In this document: positions 1 to 8,053 of the stretch, one piece after another
How the letters are laid out: each line of letters opens with the position of its first letter
Position numbering within the stretch: the first letter of the stretch is position 1
From: CAZGCA01 sp964524145
Lineage (GTDB): Bacteria > Hydrogenedentota > CAZGCA01
Reading direction: 5' to 3'
Assembly: GCA_964524145.1 (NCBI GenBank)
Contig: CAZGCA010000052.1
Span: 1 to 43,880, forward strand
DNA length: 43,880 nt
The notes under the pieces: generated by a model
What the model was told of the DNA's origin: nothing
What the model saw: only the letters and a program-made list of their open reading frames with translations
Databases searched by the model: none
Position numbers and translations under genes: made by a program

Positions 1-64
1 ATTCCCCACCTGAAACGCCATCAAGCTGCGAATTTTTTGGGGGATGTTCTGTGATCGCTGCCAG

Positions 65-93
65 TTGACCGGGAGATTATCGCGTGGTATAGT
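65..93 (+). promoter_or_regulatory. Sigma-70-type promoter of the aminotransferase gene
   Basis: A -35 box TTGACC (65-70) and a -10 box TATAGT (88-93) are separated by exactly 17 bases. The start codon of the aminotransferase at 144 lies about 45 bases beyond the expected transcription start. A GGAG ribosome site is at 133-136. Both boxes differ from the consensus at one position only, so this is one of the clearest promoters in the window. Confidence 0.7.
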
Positions 94-143
94 CGCGGCA
101 ACATCAACCGGATCGTGTGAACCCTTGCTGACGGAGTGATCTC

Positions 144-1235
144 ATGATAGCGAAACGGATGTCACTGATAGACTCGTCGGGTATCAGGAAGGTGTTCGAG
201 CTTGCCGCGAATCTCGAGAACCCGATAAACCTGAGCATCGGCCAGCCGGATTTCGATGTACCCGACCCGGTGAAAGAGGAGGCCGTGCGCCAGATACAGG
301 CCGGGTTTAACCGGTACACGGTCACGCAGGGCATCCCGGAACTCCACGACGCGTTCAAAGACTACTACAAACAGCGGTTCGGCGTCGAGCTCGAGAACAC
401 GCTGGTAACCTCGGGCGCGTCGGGCGGGATACTGCTCTCGTTCATGGTGTTGTTCGAGCCGGGCGACGAGGTGCTTGTCCCGGACCCGTATTTCGTGATG
501 TACCCGCACCTTATCAGAATCGTCGGCGCGACACCCGTCTTCTTCTCGACATATCCCGACTTCGTCACCCGGGCCGAGGAACTCGAACGGGCCGTATCCG
601 ACCGAACGAAAGCGATCATGATCAACTCGCCGACCAACCCCACCGGCCACGTCATGAGCGAGGACGAGCTGAGAACCGTTGCCGAGTTTGCGCAGAGACA
701 CAACCTTCTGGTCATCTCGGACGAGATATACGAACAGTTCTCGTACGATATGAAACCGCACTGCATCGCCCAGTTCCACGACCGCGTGCTCGTGCTGCAC
801 GGGTTGTCCAAACTCGCGGCCATGACCGGTTGGCGCGTCGGGTTCGCAGCGGGCCCGGCGGAGATCATCAAGCAGATGACCGTGCTCCAGCAATACTCGT
901 TTGTCTGCGCGCCGTCATTCGCACAGAAGGCGGGTATCGTCGCGCTGAAACAGGATGTCTCGGAGAAGATCGAGGCGTACCGGCGCAAACGCGACATGAT
1001 ATACGACGGTCTCAAAGAGAAGTTCAACGTCGTCAAACCCGGCGGCGCGTTCTACATCTTTCCGGAAGCTCCGGGAGGCGACGCGGACCGGTTCGTTCCG
1101 CTCGCCATAGAGAACAACGTGCTCATCATACCGGGCAACGTCTTCTCGGAACGCAACACCCATTTCAGGATATCGTACGCAGCGGACGACGACACGTTAC
1201 GCCGGGGCATCGAAGTGCTCAACCGGCTCGCTTAG
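144..1235 (+). CDS. PLP-dependent aminotransferase, class I/II (AspC-like)
   Basis: A 363-residue fold-type I aminotransferase, probably cytoplasmic, moving an amino group between an amino acid and a 2-oxo acid through pyridoxal phosphate. Visible family marks are the NSPTNPTG segment at residues 161-168 (Asn161 contacts the cofactor ring), SDEIY at 192-196 (Asp193 pairs with the pyridine nitrogen), the Schiff-base lysine Lys223 in HGLSKLAAMTGWRVGF, and the C-terminal HFRISYA arginine that usually binds the substrate carboxylate. The ATG at 144 has GGAG seven bases upstream and a strong promoter ahead of it. The length is slightly short for the family (usually 380-400) because the N-terminal arm is short. 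The amino-acid substrate cannot be read from sequence; aspartate, aromatic acids or alanine are all possible. Its last 17 bases overlap the 3' end of rlmN, which runs in the opposite direction. Confidence 0.93.
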   Translation: MIAKRMSLIDSSGIRKVFELAANLENPINLSIGQPDFDVPDPVKEEAVRQIQAGFNRYTVTQGIPELHDAFKDYYKQRFGVELENTLVTSGASGGILLSFMVLFEPGDEVLVPDPYFVMYPHLIRIVGATPVFFSTYPDFVTRAEELERAVSDRTKAIMINSPTNPTGHVMSEDELRTVAEFAQRHNLLVISDEIYEQFSYDMKPHCIAQFHDRVLVLHGLSKLAAMTGWRVGFAAGPAEIIKQMTVLQQYSFVCAPSFAQKAGIVALKQDVSEKIEAYRRKRDMIYDGLKEKFNVVKPGGAFYIFPEAPGGDADRFVPLAIENNVLIIPGNVFSERNTHFRISYAADDDTLRRGIEVLNRLA

Positions 1236-2274
1236 CCCGCGAGCTCCGCAACTGGCCGCAGGCAGCATCTATGTCCGCTCCCTTGGACTTGCGTATGAAC
1301 GCCAGCACGCCTTTGGACCGCAGAACCTTCTGAAACTCGAGAACCGTCTCGCGCGACGACGGTTCGAACGCGGCGTCCGGAAACGGGTTCATCAGGATAA
1401 GGTTCACCTTTGCGTCGAGCTTCTTGGCGATCCGCGCAAGGGTGCGCGCCGTCTTCACGGTGTCGTTGACGCCGTCGAGCATCACGTATTCGAGCGTCAG
1501 CGGGTATCCCGAGGCAGCGGCGTAGTCCTGGCATGCCGACATGATCTCGTCGATAGGGTATCTCTTGCCGGCAGGCACAAGACGTGCTCTTGTCGCATCA
1601 TCAGGCGCGTGGAGCGAGAGAGCGAGTTTGACAAAGACGCGGTCCGCAACCAGCCGGCGAATGCGGTCGGGCAGCCCGACCGTCGACAGCGTGATCCGTC
1701 GCGGCGACTTGCCGAGCCCGTACTTCGCCCGAAATATCTTGAGCGCGCGAACCGTGGCGTTATAGTTGGCCAGCGGCTCGCCTATTCCCATGAAGACTAT
1801 ATTTGTAACGAGCTTCGAGCCCGTCAGCCTGCGCACCTGCAGTACCTGATCGACTATCTCCGCAGGAGTCAGGTCCCGCACCAGACCGCCTTTGCCGCTT
1901 GCGCAGAACAGGCATCCCATCGCGCACCCTACCTGTGTCGAAATGCAGACAGTGTTCCGTTTGCCTTCCGGTATCAACGCGGTCTCGACGGCGTTGCCGT
2001 CGTGCAGGCCGAACAAGAACTTGGCCGTGCCGTCGTGCGACTTCTGTTCGCCGAACAGCTCGAGCACGTTGAGCCTGGTGTTTTGTTTGAGCCACGAACG
2101 AAGCTCTTTCGGCAGGTTGGTCATCTCTTCGTACGACCCAACGCCATTCTCATACACCCAACCTGCAATCTGCGCCGCACGATACGCGGGGAAGCCCGCG
2201 GTGCGCATGGCTTCCTGGAGTTCGTCCAGAGTCAGACCCTTGATTTCCAACGGAAGAGACGTGTCCTCGACCAT
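1219..2274 (-). CDS. rlmN: 23S rRNA (adenine-2503-C2)-methyltransferase RlmN
   Basis: A 351-residue radical SAM methyltransferase that in characterised homologues methylates C2 of A2503 in 23S rRNA, and also A37 of some tRNAs, aiding decoding accuracy. The radical SAM cluster ligands are Cys117, Cys121 and Cys124 (CAMGCLFC). The conserved upstream CISTQVG carries Cys110, matching the cysteine that resolves the methyl intermediate, and the C-terminal GADIDAACGQL carries Cys339, matching the methyl-carrying cysteine. An N-terminal helical RNA-binding domain (about 1-90, FPAYRAAQIAGWVY) is present. Length and motif order are normal for RlmN. Cfr, the C8-methylating relative, is less likely because the DIDAACGQL ending is typical of RlmN. 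The gene is convergent with the aminotransferase, overlapping it by 17 bases. Confidence 0.96.
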   Translation of the reverse strand: MVEDTSLPLEIKGLTLDELQEAMRTAGFPAYRAAQIAGWVYENGVGSYEEMTNLPKELRSWLKQNTRLNVLELFGEQKSHDGTAKFLFGLHDGNAVETALIPEGKRNTVCISTQVGCAMGCLFCASGKGGLVRDLTPAEIVDQVLQVRRLTGSKLVTNIVFMGIGEPLANYNATVRALKIFRAKYGLGKSPRRITLSTVGLPDRIRRLVADRVFVKLALSLHAPDDATRARLVPAGKRYPIDEIMSACQDYAAASGYPLTLEYVMLDGVNDTVKTARTLARIAKKLDAKVNLILMNPFPDAAFEPSSRETVLEFQKVLRSKGVLAFIRKSKGADIDAACGQLRSSRAKRAG

Positions 2275-2361
2275 GATGTGCTTGCCTAGCCCGGTTTTCT
2301 CACCGAAAGAACTTTCGAGAACAAGACACTTGCCACATGATTCAGCTTCCTTATCGGAATC

Positions 2362-2572
2362 CGTCCCGTAGGGGACGACCGATAATAGCCCAGGAATTCA
2401 TTCCTGGGATCAAGTGCACACCCCTCCCAGCCAGTCGAGTCCCGTAGGGACGACTGAAAGAAGCTCGACCCAACAGCGGGTTCAGCCGTCCCTACGGGAC
2501 TAAACACTCGTTGCGTCACACCGCTCTCCCAGGAGTGAACTCCTGGGCTATTCTCAGCCGTCCCTGCGGGAC
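2362..2572. repeat. Complex multi-palindrome repeat module, copy 1
   Basis: This fills most of the 468-base gap between rlmN and the ychF-like gene. It contains four copies of a short palindrome of the type GTCCCGTAGGGAC (around 2363, 2439, 2488, 2560) interleaved with two longer palindromes, CCCAGGAATTCATTCCTGGG (about 2389-2408) and CCCAGGAGTGAACTCCTGGG (2528-2547). The same elements recur in the same order at 28534-28809 and 31519-31722. No convincing gene lies in the rest of the gap; open frames through the module are translated repeat. Confidence 0.85.
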
Positions 2573-2742
2573 GTACCGGTGTTGTTGCGCCTCTGTGGCG
2601 ATTGGCTGTCATGCGGCTGCGTTGGTCCCGACGACAGAAACAAGACAGTTTGCTTAAAGGAGAATCACTCATCTTGACCCGTAACGTAGTGCCACCTCTA
2701 TACATCAATAGCCTTCACCATCCATCTGGTGAGAAACCCGAA

Positions 2743-3807
2743 CTAGACGTTGAACCGGAAATGGATTATGTCGCCGTCCTGGACGACGTAATCCTTGCCG
2801 TGAACCTGCAGTTTGCCGGCCTCCTTGGCGGCAGCCATCGTGCCGCCGCACTCGATGAAATCGTCGTACGAGACGGCCTCGGCGCGGATGAACCCTCGTT
2901 CCATGTCAGTGTGCACGTGTCCCGCAGCGGCGACAGCGTTCGTGCCGGCCGTGACGGTCCACGCTCGCATTTCGGGACCCACAACAGTGAAGAACGAGAC
3001 AAGGTGCATCGTGTCGTACACCAGCCGTATGAACCGGTCGCGGGCCGGCTCGGAGATTCCCATCGCGTCGAGAAACTCGCGCTGCTCGTCATCGGGCAGC
3101 TCGGCAACCTCCATCTCGACCTTGCCGCACATGTCCAACACACCGACACTCGTTTGCGCGGCAAATTCCTGGACCGGCCCCAGGTTTTCCTTCCCTATCG
3201 ACTCCTCGCCGATGTTGATCAGTGCAACCTGCGGTTTGCGGCTCAGGAACTGGAACCCGGCAATCTCGTGTTCCTGTTGCGCGGTCATCTCGAGGGTGCG
3301 CAACGGTTTGTCCTCATCGAGATGAGCCTTGCACTTCTCGATCACGATGTGTTCGAGACCACCCTGGTGTTCCTTGTCCATGGTTGCGAGCCGTTTCTCG
3401 ACAATCGCAAGGTCGGTTATCACCAGTTCCGTTTCCATATCCTTGACGTCGCGCGGCGGGTCGACGCTCCCGCGCGGATGCAGCACTGCCGGCGCTTCAA
3501 ACGCCCGGACAACATGTGCCAGCGCATCCGAGTTGCGCAGCGCGTTCATGGCATTCTGGTCGAGCGGACGCTCCTCGTTTCCAAGATCGGTTCGTGCAAC
3601 GTCCACAAAGCTCAGCTCAGTGTGGTTGACCTTATCCGGCTTGAAGATCTCGGCCAGCTTGTCAAGCCTCTCGTCGGGCACTTTGATCACGCCCAGATGC
3701 GCGTCGCGTTTCCCACCGTACCCGCCCGTTTCAGCATGACCGCCCGTCAACACATCAAAGACGGTGGTCTTGCCCGACCGCGCAAATCCGATAATGCCAA
3801 CCTTCAT
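2743..3807 (-). CDS. Divergent YchF/Obg-like P-loop NTPase (DUF933/TGS C-terminus)
   Basis: A 354-residue relative of YchF, the ribosome-associated translation-factor ATPase of the Obg family. It starts MKVGIIGF and has a P-loop GFARSGKTT (residues 7-15), the family NxxE-type base-recognition segment (INIGEE), the long helical insert, and a complete C-terminal TGS-like domain ending GKDYVVQDGDIIHFRFNV, nearly the classical YchF ending. It is odd in its switch regions: where YchF reads DIAGLVKGA, this protein reads DVARTDLGN, so the DxxG glycine (G3) is missing and the loop is shortened. I therefore call it YchF-like rather than YchF. ATG at 3807 is preferred because GGGGGTG lies just upstream and homology begins there; in-frame TTG 3822 and ATG 3813 are alternatives. 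It seems to be a single gene. Confidence 0.85.
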   Translation of the reverse strand: MKVGIIGFARSGKTTVFDVLTGGHAETGGYGGKRDAHLGVIKVPDERLDKLAEIFKPDKVNHTELSFVDVARTDLGNEERPLDQNAMNALRNSDALAHVVRAFEAPAVLHPRGSVDPPRDVKDMETELVITDLAIVEKRLATMDKEHQGGLEHIVIEKCKAHLDEDKPLRTLEMTAQQEHEIAGFQFLSRKPQVALINIGEESIGKENLGPVQEFAAQTSVGVLDMCGKVEMEVAELPDDEQREFLDAMGISEPARDRFIRLVYDTMHLVSFFTVVGPEMRAWTVTAGTNAVAAAGHVHTDMERGFIRAEAVSYDDFIECGGTMAAAKEAGKLQVHGKDYVVQDGDIIHFRFNV

Positions 3808-3951
3808 GGCCATCACCCCCAATCCCTGTCAACAATAGGGCAATGCAAAATCCGAAACTGACAACCGACAACGCAAAACGGCGGAATTGGACGTTCCAAC
3901 TCCGGTCCTTCGCTGATTAGGGTGGACCGAGATACTGTTCGCCTCTTCCCC

Positions 3952-4050
3952 GCCATTGCGAGCGACCGCAGGGGAGCATGGCAGTCTCTCAAGTGGCACT
4001 GACTCTTCACAAACGAGATTGCCACGTCGCTTCGCTCCTCGCAATGACGG
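3952..4050. repeat. Dispersed palindromic element of the CEERSDVAI type
   Basis: An imperfect inverted repeat of about 100 bases with arms near 3953-3990 and 4014-4050. The right arm reads GAGATTGCCACGTCGCTTCG followed by CTCCTCGCAATGACG. Its translation in one frame gives HCEERSDVAIS, a string I recognise from spurious proteins in many unrelated bacterial genomes, where this palindromic repeat is dispersed. It occupies the middle of the 412-base gap (3808-4219) between the ychF-like gene and the small membrane protein. I see no gene in the rest of this gap. Confidence 0.75.
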
Positions 4051-4219
4051 CATCGGGGCACTGATGTGGCAAGGCCGGATCAGGTGCTTACAATAACGCG
4101 CTCCAGACATCCTCCTACGTCAACTGGACCCTGAAATCGGAAGGATCTCAAATCCCGGGTTAATTTTGCATTGTCAGTTTTAGATTTTAGGTTTCATATT
4201 GGCTTCCGCCCGTGAGCAC

Positions 4220-4942
4220 TCACGCTGCGAGGTTTGTCTGGTCCTCGCTAACGCTCGTTGCCCGGGACGGCTTCTTCCGTATTCGCAGGAACGCTTTGCC
4301 CTCTTTGATCTCAAACCGCTCGATTTGGTCGAGCGTTTTGCGCACGTCCGGATTCTGCCTGAGGTTCATGTCAAGCTGGTCGGTTATGCCCTCGCTGAAC
4401 ATTTCTGGAACCACAATGTTGTTTACTGTGGCTTCGTCCACGACGGCGACAACGTGACCGTCGTCGATCGATACCTTACCGCGAAAATCGATGTTGAAAT
4501 AGCGCGTTGTCTCCTCGAACGGGACTCGCAAAGACAGCTGCACGTGCGCTCTGTCCTCCTCGGTATCGATCCGAAACCCCTCGATACTGTCGGCCAGCTT
4601 CGGGTCGCCTGTCAGCACAAGCACGTTTATCTCGCGCTCGTCGAGCACGAGATCCGCGACGCCATCTTCGTCAAGCCGTTTGGTGAGCGATTCGATCTTC
4701 GCCATGACCTGGGCAGCCTCATCCGGGCTGACGGTCACCATCTCTATCACCATCGGTTCCTCAGAGAATACCGTCTTCATAAAGTATTGGTACCCAAACC
4801 ACACAAACCCCGCAACGCCGCCGCAACTCAGGACCATTATCACCAGGCAACCGAGAAGGAATCTCGGCCAGGTGAAACATCCACTGCGCTGCTCGACGGG
4901 AACCGGCGGCGGCACAGTGTCGTAGCGCTGTTGTTCGTTCAT
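4220..4942 (-). CDS. Single-pass membrane protein of unknown function, coupled to the AGCS symporter
   Basis: A 240-residue protein I do not recognise as a named family. It has a proline-rich cytoplasmic N-terminus (about 1-20, PPPVPVEQ), one clear transmembrane helix at about 27-50 (FLLGCLVIMVLSCGGVAGFV), and a roughly 185-residue extracytoplasmic domain rich in acidic residues and alternating beta-type segments. The start ATG at 4942 has a strong GGAGGAGAG site. It overlaps the stop codon of the upstream symporter as ATGA, so translation is very likely coupled. A longer open frame extends upstream inside the symporter gene but is a shadow. The coupling suggests, but does not prove, that it works with the transporter, for example as an accessory subunit or periplasmic sensor. 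Confidence 0.8.
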   Translation of the reverse strand: MNEQQRYDTVPPPVPVEQRSGCFTWPRFLLGCLVIMVLSCGGVAGFVWFGYQYFMKTVFSEEPMVIEMVTVSPDEAAQVMAKIESLTKRLDEDGVADLVLDEREINVLVLTGDPKLADSIEGFRIDTEEDRAHVQLSLRVPFEETTRYFNIDFRGKVSIDDGHVVAVVDEATVNNIVVPEMFSEGITDQLDMNLRQNPDVRKTLDQIERFEIKEGKAFLRIRKKPSRATSVSEDQTNLAA

Positions 4943-6297
4943 CTCTCTCCTCCTTCCGCGTCGATCTTCATCCGCTCGAAATAGTCTCTTCTCATGGACG
5001 AAACCCTGCGGACCATGCCGAACGTGCCAATAAGGTTCGGGATTATCATCAAGCCGAAGACGGTGTCCGAGAAATTCAGTATTGGTGTAAACGTCCATAC
5101 CGCGCCGAACGAAACCGCAACCACATAGAGTATCTTGTACGGGAGCACCATCCATTCCCCGAACAGGTATTCCACGCATTGTTGGCCGTAGTACGACCAG
5201 CTTATCATGGTCGAGAACGCGAACGTCGCGATACCTATCGTCACTATGTACCTGCCGAAACCCGTTATGGCGGAGTCGAATGCGAGTGTCGTCAGCGTTG
5301 CCCCTGCAACACCCGAACTCTTCCACGCGTCCGTGATGATGATCACCATCGCCGTCATCGTACACACAACGATGGTGTCCACGAACGGACCGATCATCGC
5401 CACGACGCCTTCCCGTATCGGTTCGTCCGTCTTCGCGGTCGCGTGCGCTATCGGCGCCGAGCCAAGTCCCGCCTCGTTCGAGAAAACCGCCCGCTTAACG
5501 CCTTGATGGATCACGGTGCCGAACGCGCCACCCGCCACGGCATCGCCCGTGAACGCGTCCTTCACTATGAACGCGAAAACCGACGGCAGCTCCAGGATGT
5601 GCGTCAGAATAACGAAGAGTGCACCCAACACGTAGACGACGCACATGAAGGGCACGAGCGTGCCCGCAACATGTCCTATTCGCTTGATACCGCCAACGAT
5701 CACGAGCGCCACGAGAACTCCCAACACGATTGCAGACACCCACGTCGGCACCCCGAAGTTTGTCGATAGCGCGAGCGCCGTCTGGTTTGACTGGAACATG
5801 TTGCCGCCGCCAAACGCCGAAATCGCCCCGAACGACGCGAACGTCAAAGCGAGCGGTTTCCATTTCTTGCCGAGCCCCTGCTCGATGTAGTGCATGGGGC
5901 CGCCGTGCGTCGAACCGTCAGGCGCAACCTTGCGATACTTTATGGCCAGCGTGCACGTGGTAAACTTCGTTGCCATACCGACACACGCCACGAGCCACAT
6001 CCAGAACAGTGCTCCCGGGCCGCCCGTGCTGATCGCGACGGCGACACCAGCGATGTTGCCCAGCCCGATGGTGGCGGACAGCGCCGTACACAACGCCTGG
6101 AAATGCGACAGCTCGCCCGCCTGGTCCGGACGGTCGTACTTGCCGCGTATCACCTGGATGGCGTGCCCGAACTTGCGGAACTGTATGCCGCGGTTCCATA
6201 TCGTCAGAAACAGCCCGGCCCCGATCGAGAGCATGATCAAGGGAGGACCCCACACAACCGTTACTGCTTTCTCGAAAAACTCCGCTACGACTCCCAT
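4939..6297 (-). CDS. Alanine/glycine:cation symporter family protein (AGCS)
   Basis: A 452-residue inner-membrane secondary transporter of the AGCS family, which in characterised members takes up alanine or glycine with sodium or protons. About ten hydrophobic helices are visible. Family marks include ALSATIGLGNIAGVAVAISTGGPGALFWMW near residues 70-100, the HGGPMHYIEQGLGKK loop, VFSNEAGLGSAPIAHATAKT, and the SWSYYGQQCVEYLFG segment near the C-terminus. ATG at 6297 is chosen because GGAG stands six bases upstream and the first helix follows; the frame remains open further upstream, but the added residues do not look like protein. Length matches the family (440-480). It is first in a two-gene unit with the membrane protein at 4220-4942 (ATGA overlap). 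Confidence 0.93.
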   Translation of the reverse strand: MGVVAEFFEKAVTVVWGPPLIMLSIGAGLFLTIWNRGIQFRKFGHAIQVIRGKYDRPDQAGELSHFQALCTALSATIGLGNIAGVAVAISTGGPGALFWMWLVACVGMATKFTTCTLAIKYRKVAPDGSTHGGPMHYIEQGLGKKWKPLALTFASFGAISAFGGGNMFQSNQTALALSTNFGVPTWVSAIVLGVLVALVIVGGIKRIGHVAGTLVPFMCVVYVLGALFVILTHILELPSVFAFIVKDAFTGDAVAGGAFGTVIHQGVKRAVFSNEAGLGSAPIAHATAKTDEPIREGVVAMIGPFVDTIVVCTMTAMVIIITDAWKSSGVAGATLTTLAFDSAITGFGRYIVTIGIATFAFSTMISWSYYGQQCVEYLFGEWMVLPYKILYVVAVSFGAVWTFTPILNFSDTVFGLMIIPNLIGTFGMVRRVSSMRRDYFERMKIDAEGGER

Positions 6298-6428
6298 CTG
6301 ATCTCCATCAGCAGTCCCAACCCGGCGTTCGTTACCCCAAAAGATAACAGAATCGCGCGCAAAAGCCAACCGTCTTGAATCGAAACCGATTGGATACCGC
6401 AAGACCCGCCGGTGCAAAGTGTGCTGCT

Positions 6429-6557
6429 ATGAGGGCATCCGACTGGCACCTGCTCATGGCTGCCTCGTTGCTTGTTATGCTGCCCGTGCTCGTTCTCTAC
6501 GCGTTCGGCCAGCGCGCGTTCATCCGCGGCATAGCAACAACCGGCATGAAAGGGTAG
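6429..6557 (+). pseudogene. Remnant of a CUT1-type sugar ABC transporter permease (C-terminal end)
   Basis: A short open stretch encodes MRASDWHLLMAASLLVMLP, continuing through a hydrophobic helix to GQRAFIRGIATTGMKG and a stop at 6555-6557. This is the characteristic last 40 or so residues of MalG-type permeases of carbohydrate ABC transporters: last transmembrane helix, then QRYFIxGIxxxGxKG. Nothing upstream encodes the remaining 230 or so residues, since the sequence before it is the leader of the divergent symporter gene. It is best read as the tail of a deleted transporter gene. No ribosome site or other sign of independent expression is seen. Confidence 0.6.
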
Positions 6558-6614
6558 CCACTCCCCTATCCTGCCCGCCATCGCCGAAGTCAAGGAACCA
6601 CCGACCCTCCGCCG

Positions 6615-6623
6615 TGTTATAAT
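6615..6623 (+). promoter_or_regulatory. Extended -10 promoter of the EF-hand gene
   Basis: The sequence TGTTATAAT is a perfect extended -10 element (TGn plus TATAAT at 6618-6623). It lies 62 bases before the EF-hand start codon. The -35 position (about 6595-6600) is poor, which is normal for extended -10 promoters. Confidence 0.5.
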
Positions 6624-6685
6624 AGAAGGAAAGACCATGAGCGGTTCGTGACGAATCGGTTGATTATTCTGAAGGAGATCGAGAG

Positions 6686-8023
6686 ATGAAAAGCAGGTAT
6701 CTGGTTGTAGTAGTCCTGGTTGGGTTGACCGTGACGCTTGTGCATTCGCATGTTGCACGAGCACAGGGAGGCGGCGCGATGAGCCGGCTCCTCCAGCGGG
6801 TCGATACGGATAAGGACGGGTTTCTCACCAAGAAGGAACTCGAAGACTCGGGTCGGCGCGGTTTGGTGCGCGTCTTTGAGCGAATGGACGCCAACGGAGA
6901 CGGACGGTTGAGCGCAGATGAACTGCCTGAAATGTCTCAGAGGCCGCGTCCCGCGCCGTACCAGAGACCGTCAGGCAGCCTGATGCTTTTCTTGCGGCTG
7001 AGATCGCTGGACACGAACGACGACGGCATAATTGCGCATGATGAGATCAAGAACGCGCAGCCAATTCTCATGAGCACACAGGTATCGAAGGCGGATAAGA
7101 ACGGCGATATGACGATAACAGCGAAAGAGTTCAAAGCCTTCGCGGAAGAGATACGTGCAGAACCGAAACGGGACGGCGCAGTCGTCAACCCGCTCGTCGA
7201 GCTTGTCTGCGCTGACGCCAACGCCGACGGCAAACTGTCGAAAGAAGAGGTTGCAGCAGTCGAATCGAATGCCGCGAAACAGGTCGCCAAGAACGCGGAT
7301 ACCGACAAAGACGGCGCACTGTCGCTGGCGGAAGTCCGCGCCGTCGCGGGGCCGGCAGGCAGGTGGGCGAAGGCTCGAGAACGGTGGGGAGCGGGGGCCC
7401 CGGGGTTAGGATCGCTATCCGACCGCATCAAACAAGCGGACGCAGACGACGACGGACGTGTCTCCCTCGAGGAGCTTTCGAAGACGATGCGTGTGGGGGC
7501 TGACGGGTTCTTCAGCCGAGTCGACAAGAACGGCGACGGCTTCATCACCAACGATGAGGTCGAGCAACTGGCGTCGCAACGTTTGCAGGCTGCTCCCGAA
7601 CGGCAATCCCGCCTGCTCGAGTTGTCGAACAAGCTCAAGGAGGTCGACAAGAACGGCGACGGCAAGATCACCGCGGAAGAGATCAGTGCCGCGTCGGCCA
7701 GTCTTCCGCCGGAACTGATGAAACAGCTTGACCTTGACGAGGACGGCGAGATAACCAAAGAAGAGATTGGGAAAGTGATCGCGCGTGGACGAGATGGGGG
7801 CGGCCGGCGCGGTCGGGGCGCGTTCGTTGAAAGGTGGAGTCGAGCGGACACGAATGGCGACGGAGCGATCACGCGCGATGAGGCGGGAGGAAGCGCTATG
7901 CGCATCCCCGACGCCCTGTTTGACAGAATGGACGGCGATTCCGACGGCAAGGTCTCACGGGACGAACTGGAATCGTTCATTGGGACCCGTCGCAAGGCGG
8001 TTCCAGAGCAGGATGCCCAATAG
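6686..8023 (+). CDS. Secreted calcium-binding protein with twelve EF-hand loops
   Basis: A 445-residue exported protein. An N-terminal signal peptide is visible (basic KSR, hydrophobic core to about residue 19, likely cleavage after ARA near 26). The mature part contains twelve canonical DxDxDG-type calcium loops starting near residues 40, 68, 109, 137, 177, 205, 252, 280, 321, 349, 388 and 416, for example DTDKDGFLTKKE and DKNGDGKITAEE. Most keep all acidic ligands and the position-12 glutamate or aspartate; the loop at 137 (DKNGDMTITAKE) lacks the position-6 glycine and the one at 388 ends in DEA. Linkers are rich in Arg, Ala and Pro. Planctomycete-like genomes often encode such proteins, but their role is not established. 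The gene appears monocistronic, with GGAG at 6675-6678 before the ATG. No catalytic domain is seen. Confidence 0.92.
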   Translation: MKSRYLVVVVLVGLTVTLVHSHVARAQGGGAMSRLLQRVDTDKDGFLTKKELEDSGRRGLVRVFERMDANGDGRLSADELPEMSQRPRPAPYQRPSGSLMLFLRLRSLDTNDDGIIAHDEIKNAQPILMSTQVSKADKNGDMTITAKEFKAFAEEIRAEPKRDGAVVNPLVELVCADANADGKLSKEEVAAVESNAAKQVAKNADTDKDGALSLAEVRAVAGPAGRWAKARERWGAGAPGLGSLSDRIKQADADDDGRVSLEELSKTMRVGADGFFSRVDKNGDGFITNDEVEQLASQRLQAAPERQSRLLELSNKLKEVDKNGDGKITAEEISAASASLPPELMKQLDLDEDGEITKEEIGKVIARGRDGGGRRGRGAFVERWSRADTNGDGAITRDEAGGSAMRIPDALFDRMDGDSDGKVSRDELESFIGTRRKAVPEQDAQ

Positions 8024-8053
8024 CCTGTTGTCTACGGTTTCGGTTCGCTGGCG

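Noticed and set aside
162..1036. Long minus-strand open frames opposite the aminotransferase
   Set aside because: Antisense shadows of a high-GC gene; arginine-rich text without domains or ribosome sites.
2275..2742. Multi-palindrome module as a possible CRISPR array
   Set aside because: The repeats are palindromes of different lengths in a nested order with no regular unique spacers, and no cas genes are nearby.
2602..3861. 419-residue plus-strand frame across the ychF-like gene
   Set aside because: It is antisense to a gene with clear motifs on the minus strand and shows no family resemblance.
5179..6378. Several plus-strand frames over the AGCS gene
   Set aside because: Shadows; the minus-strand gene has clear transmembrane helices and family motifs.
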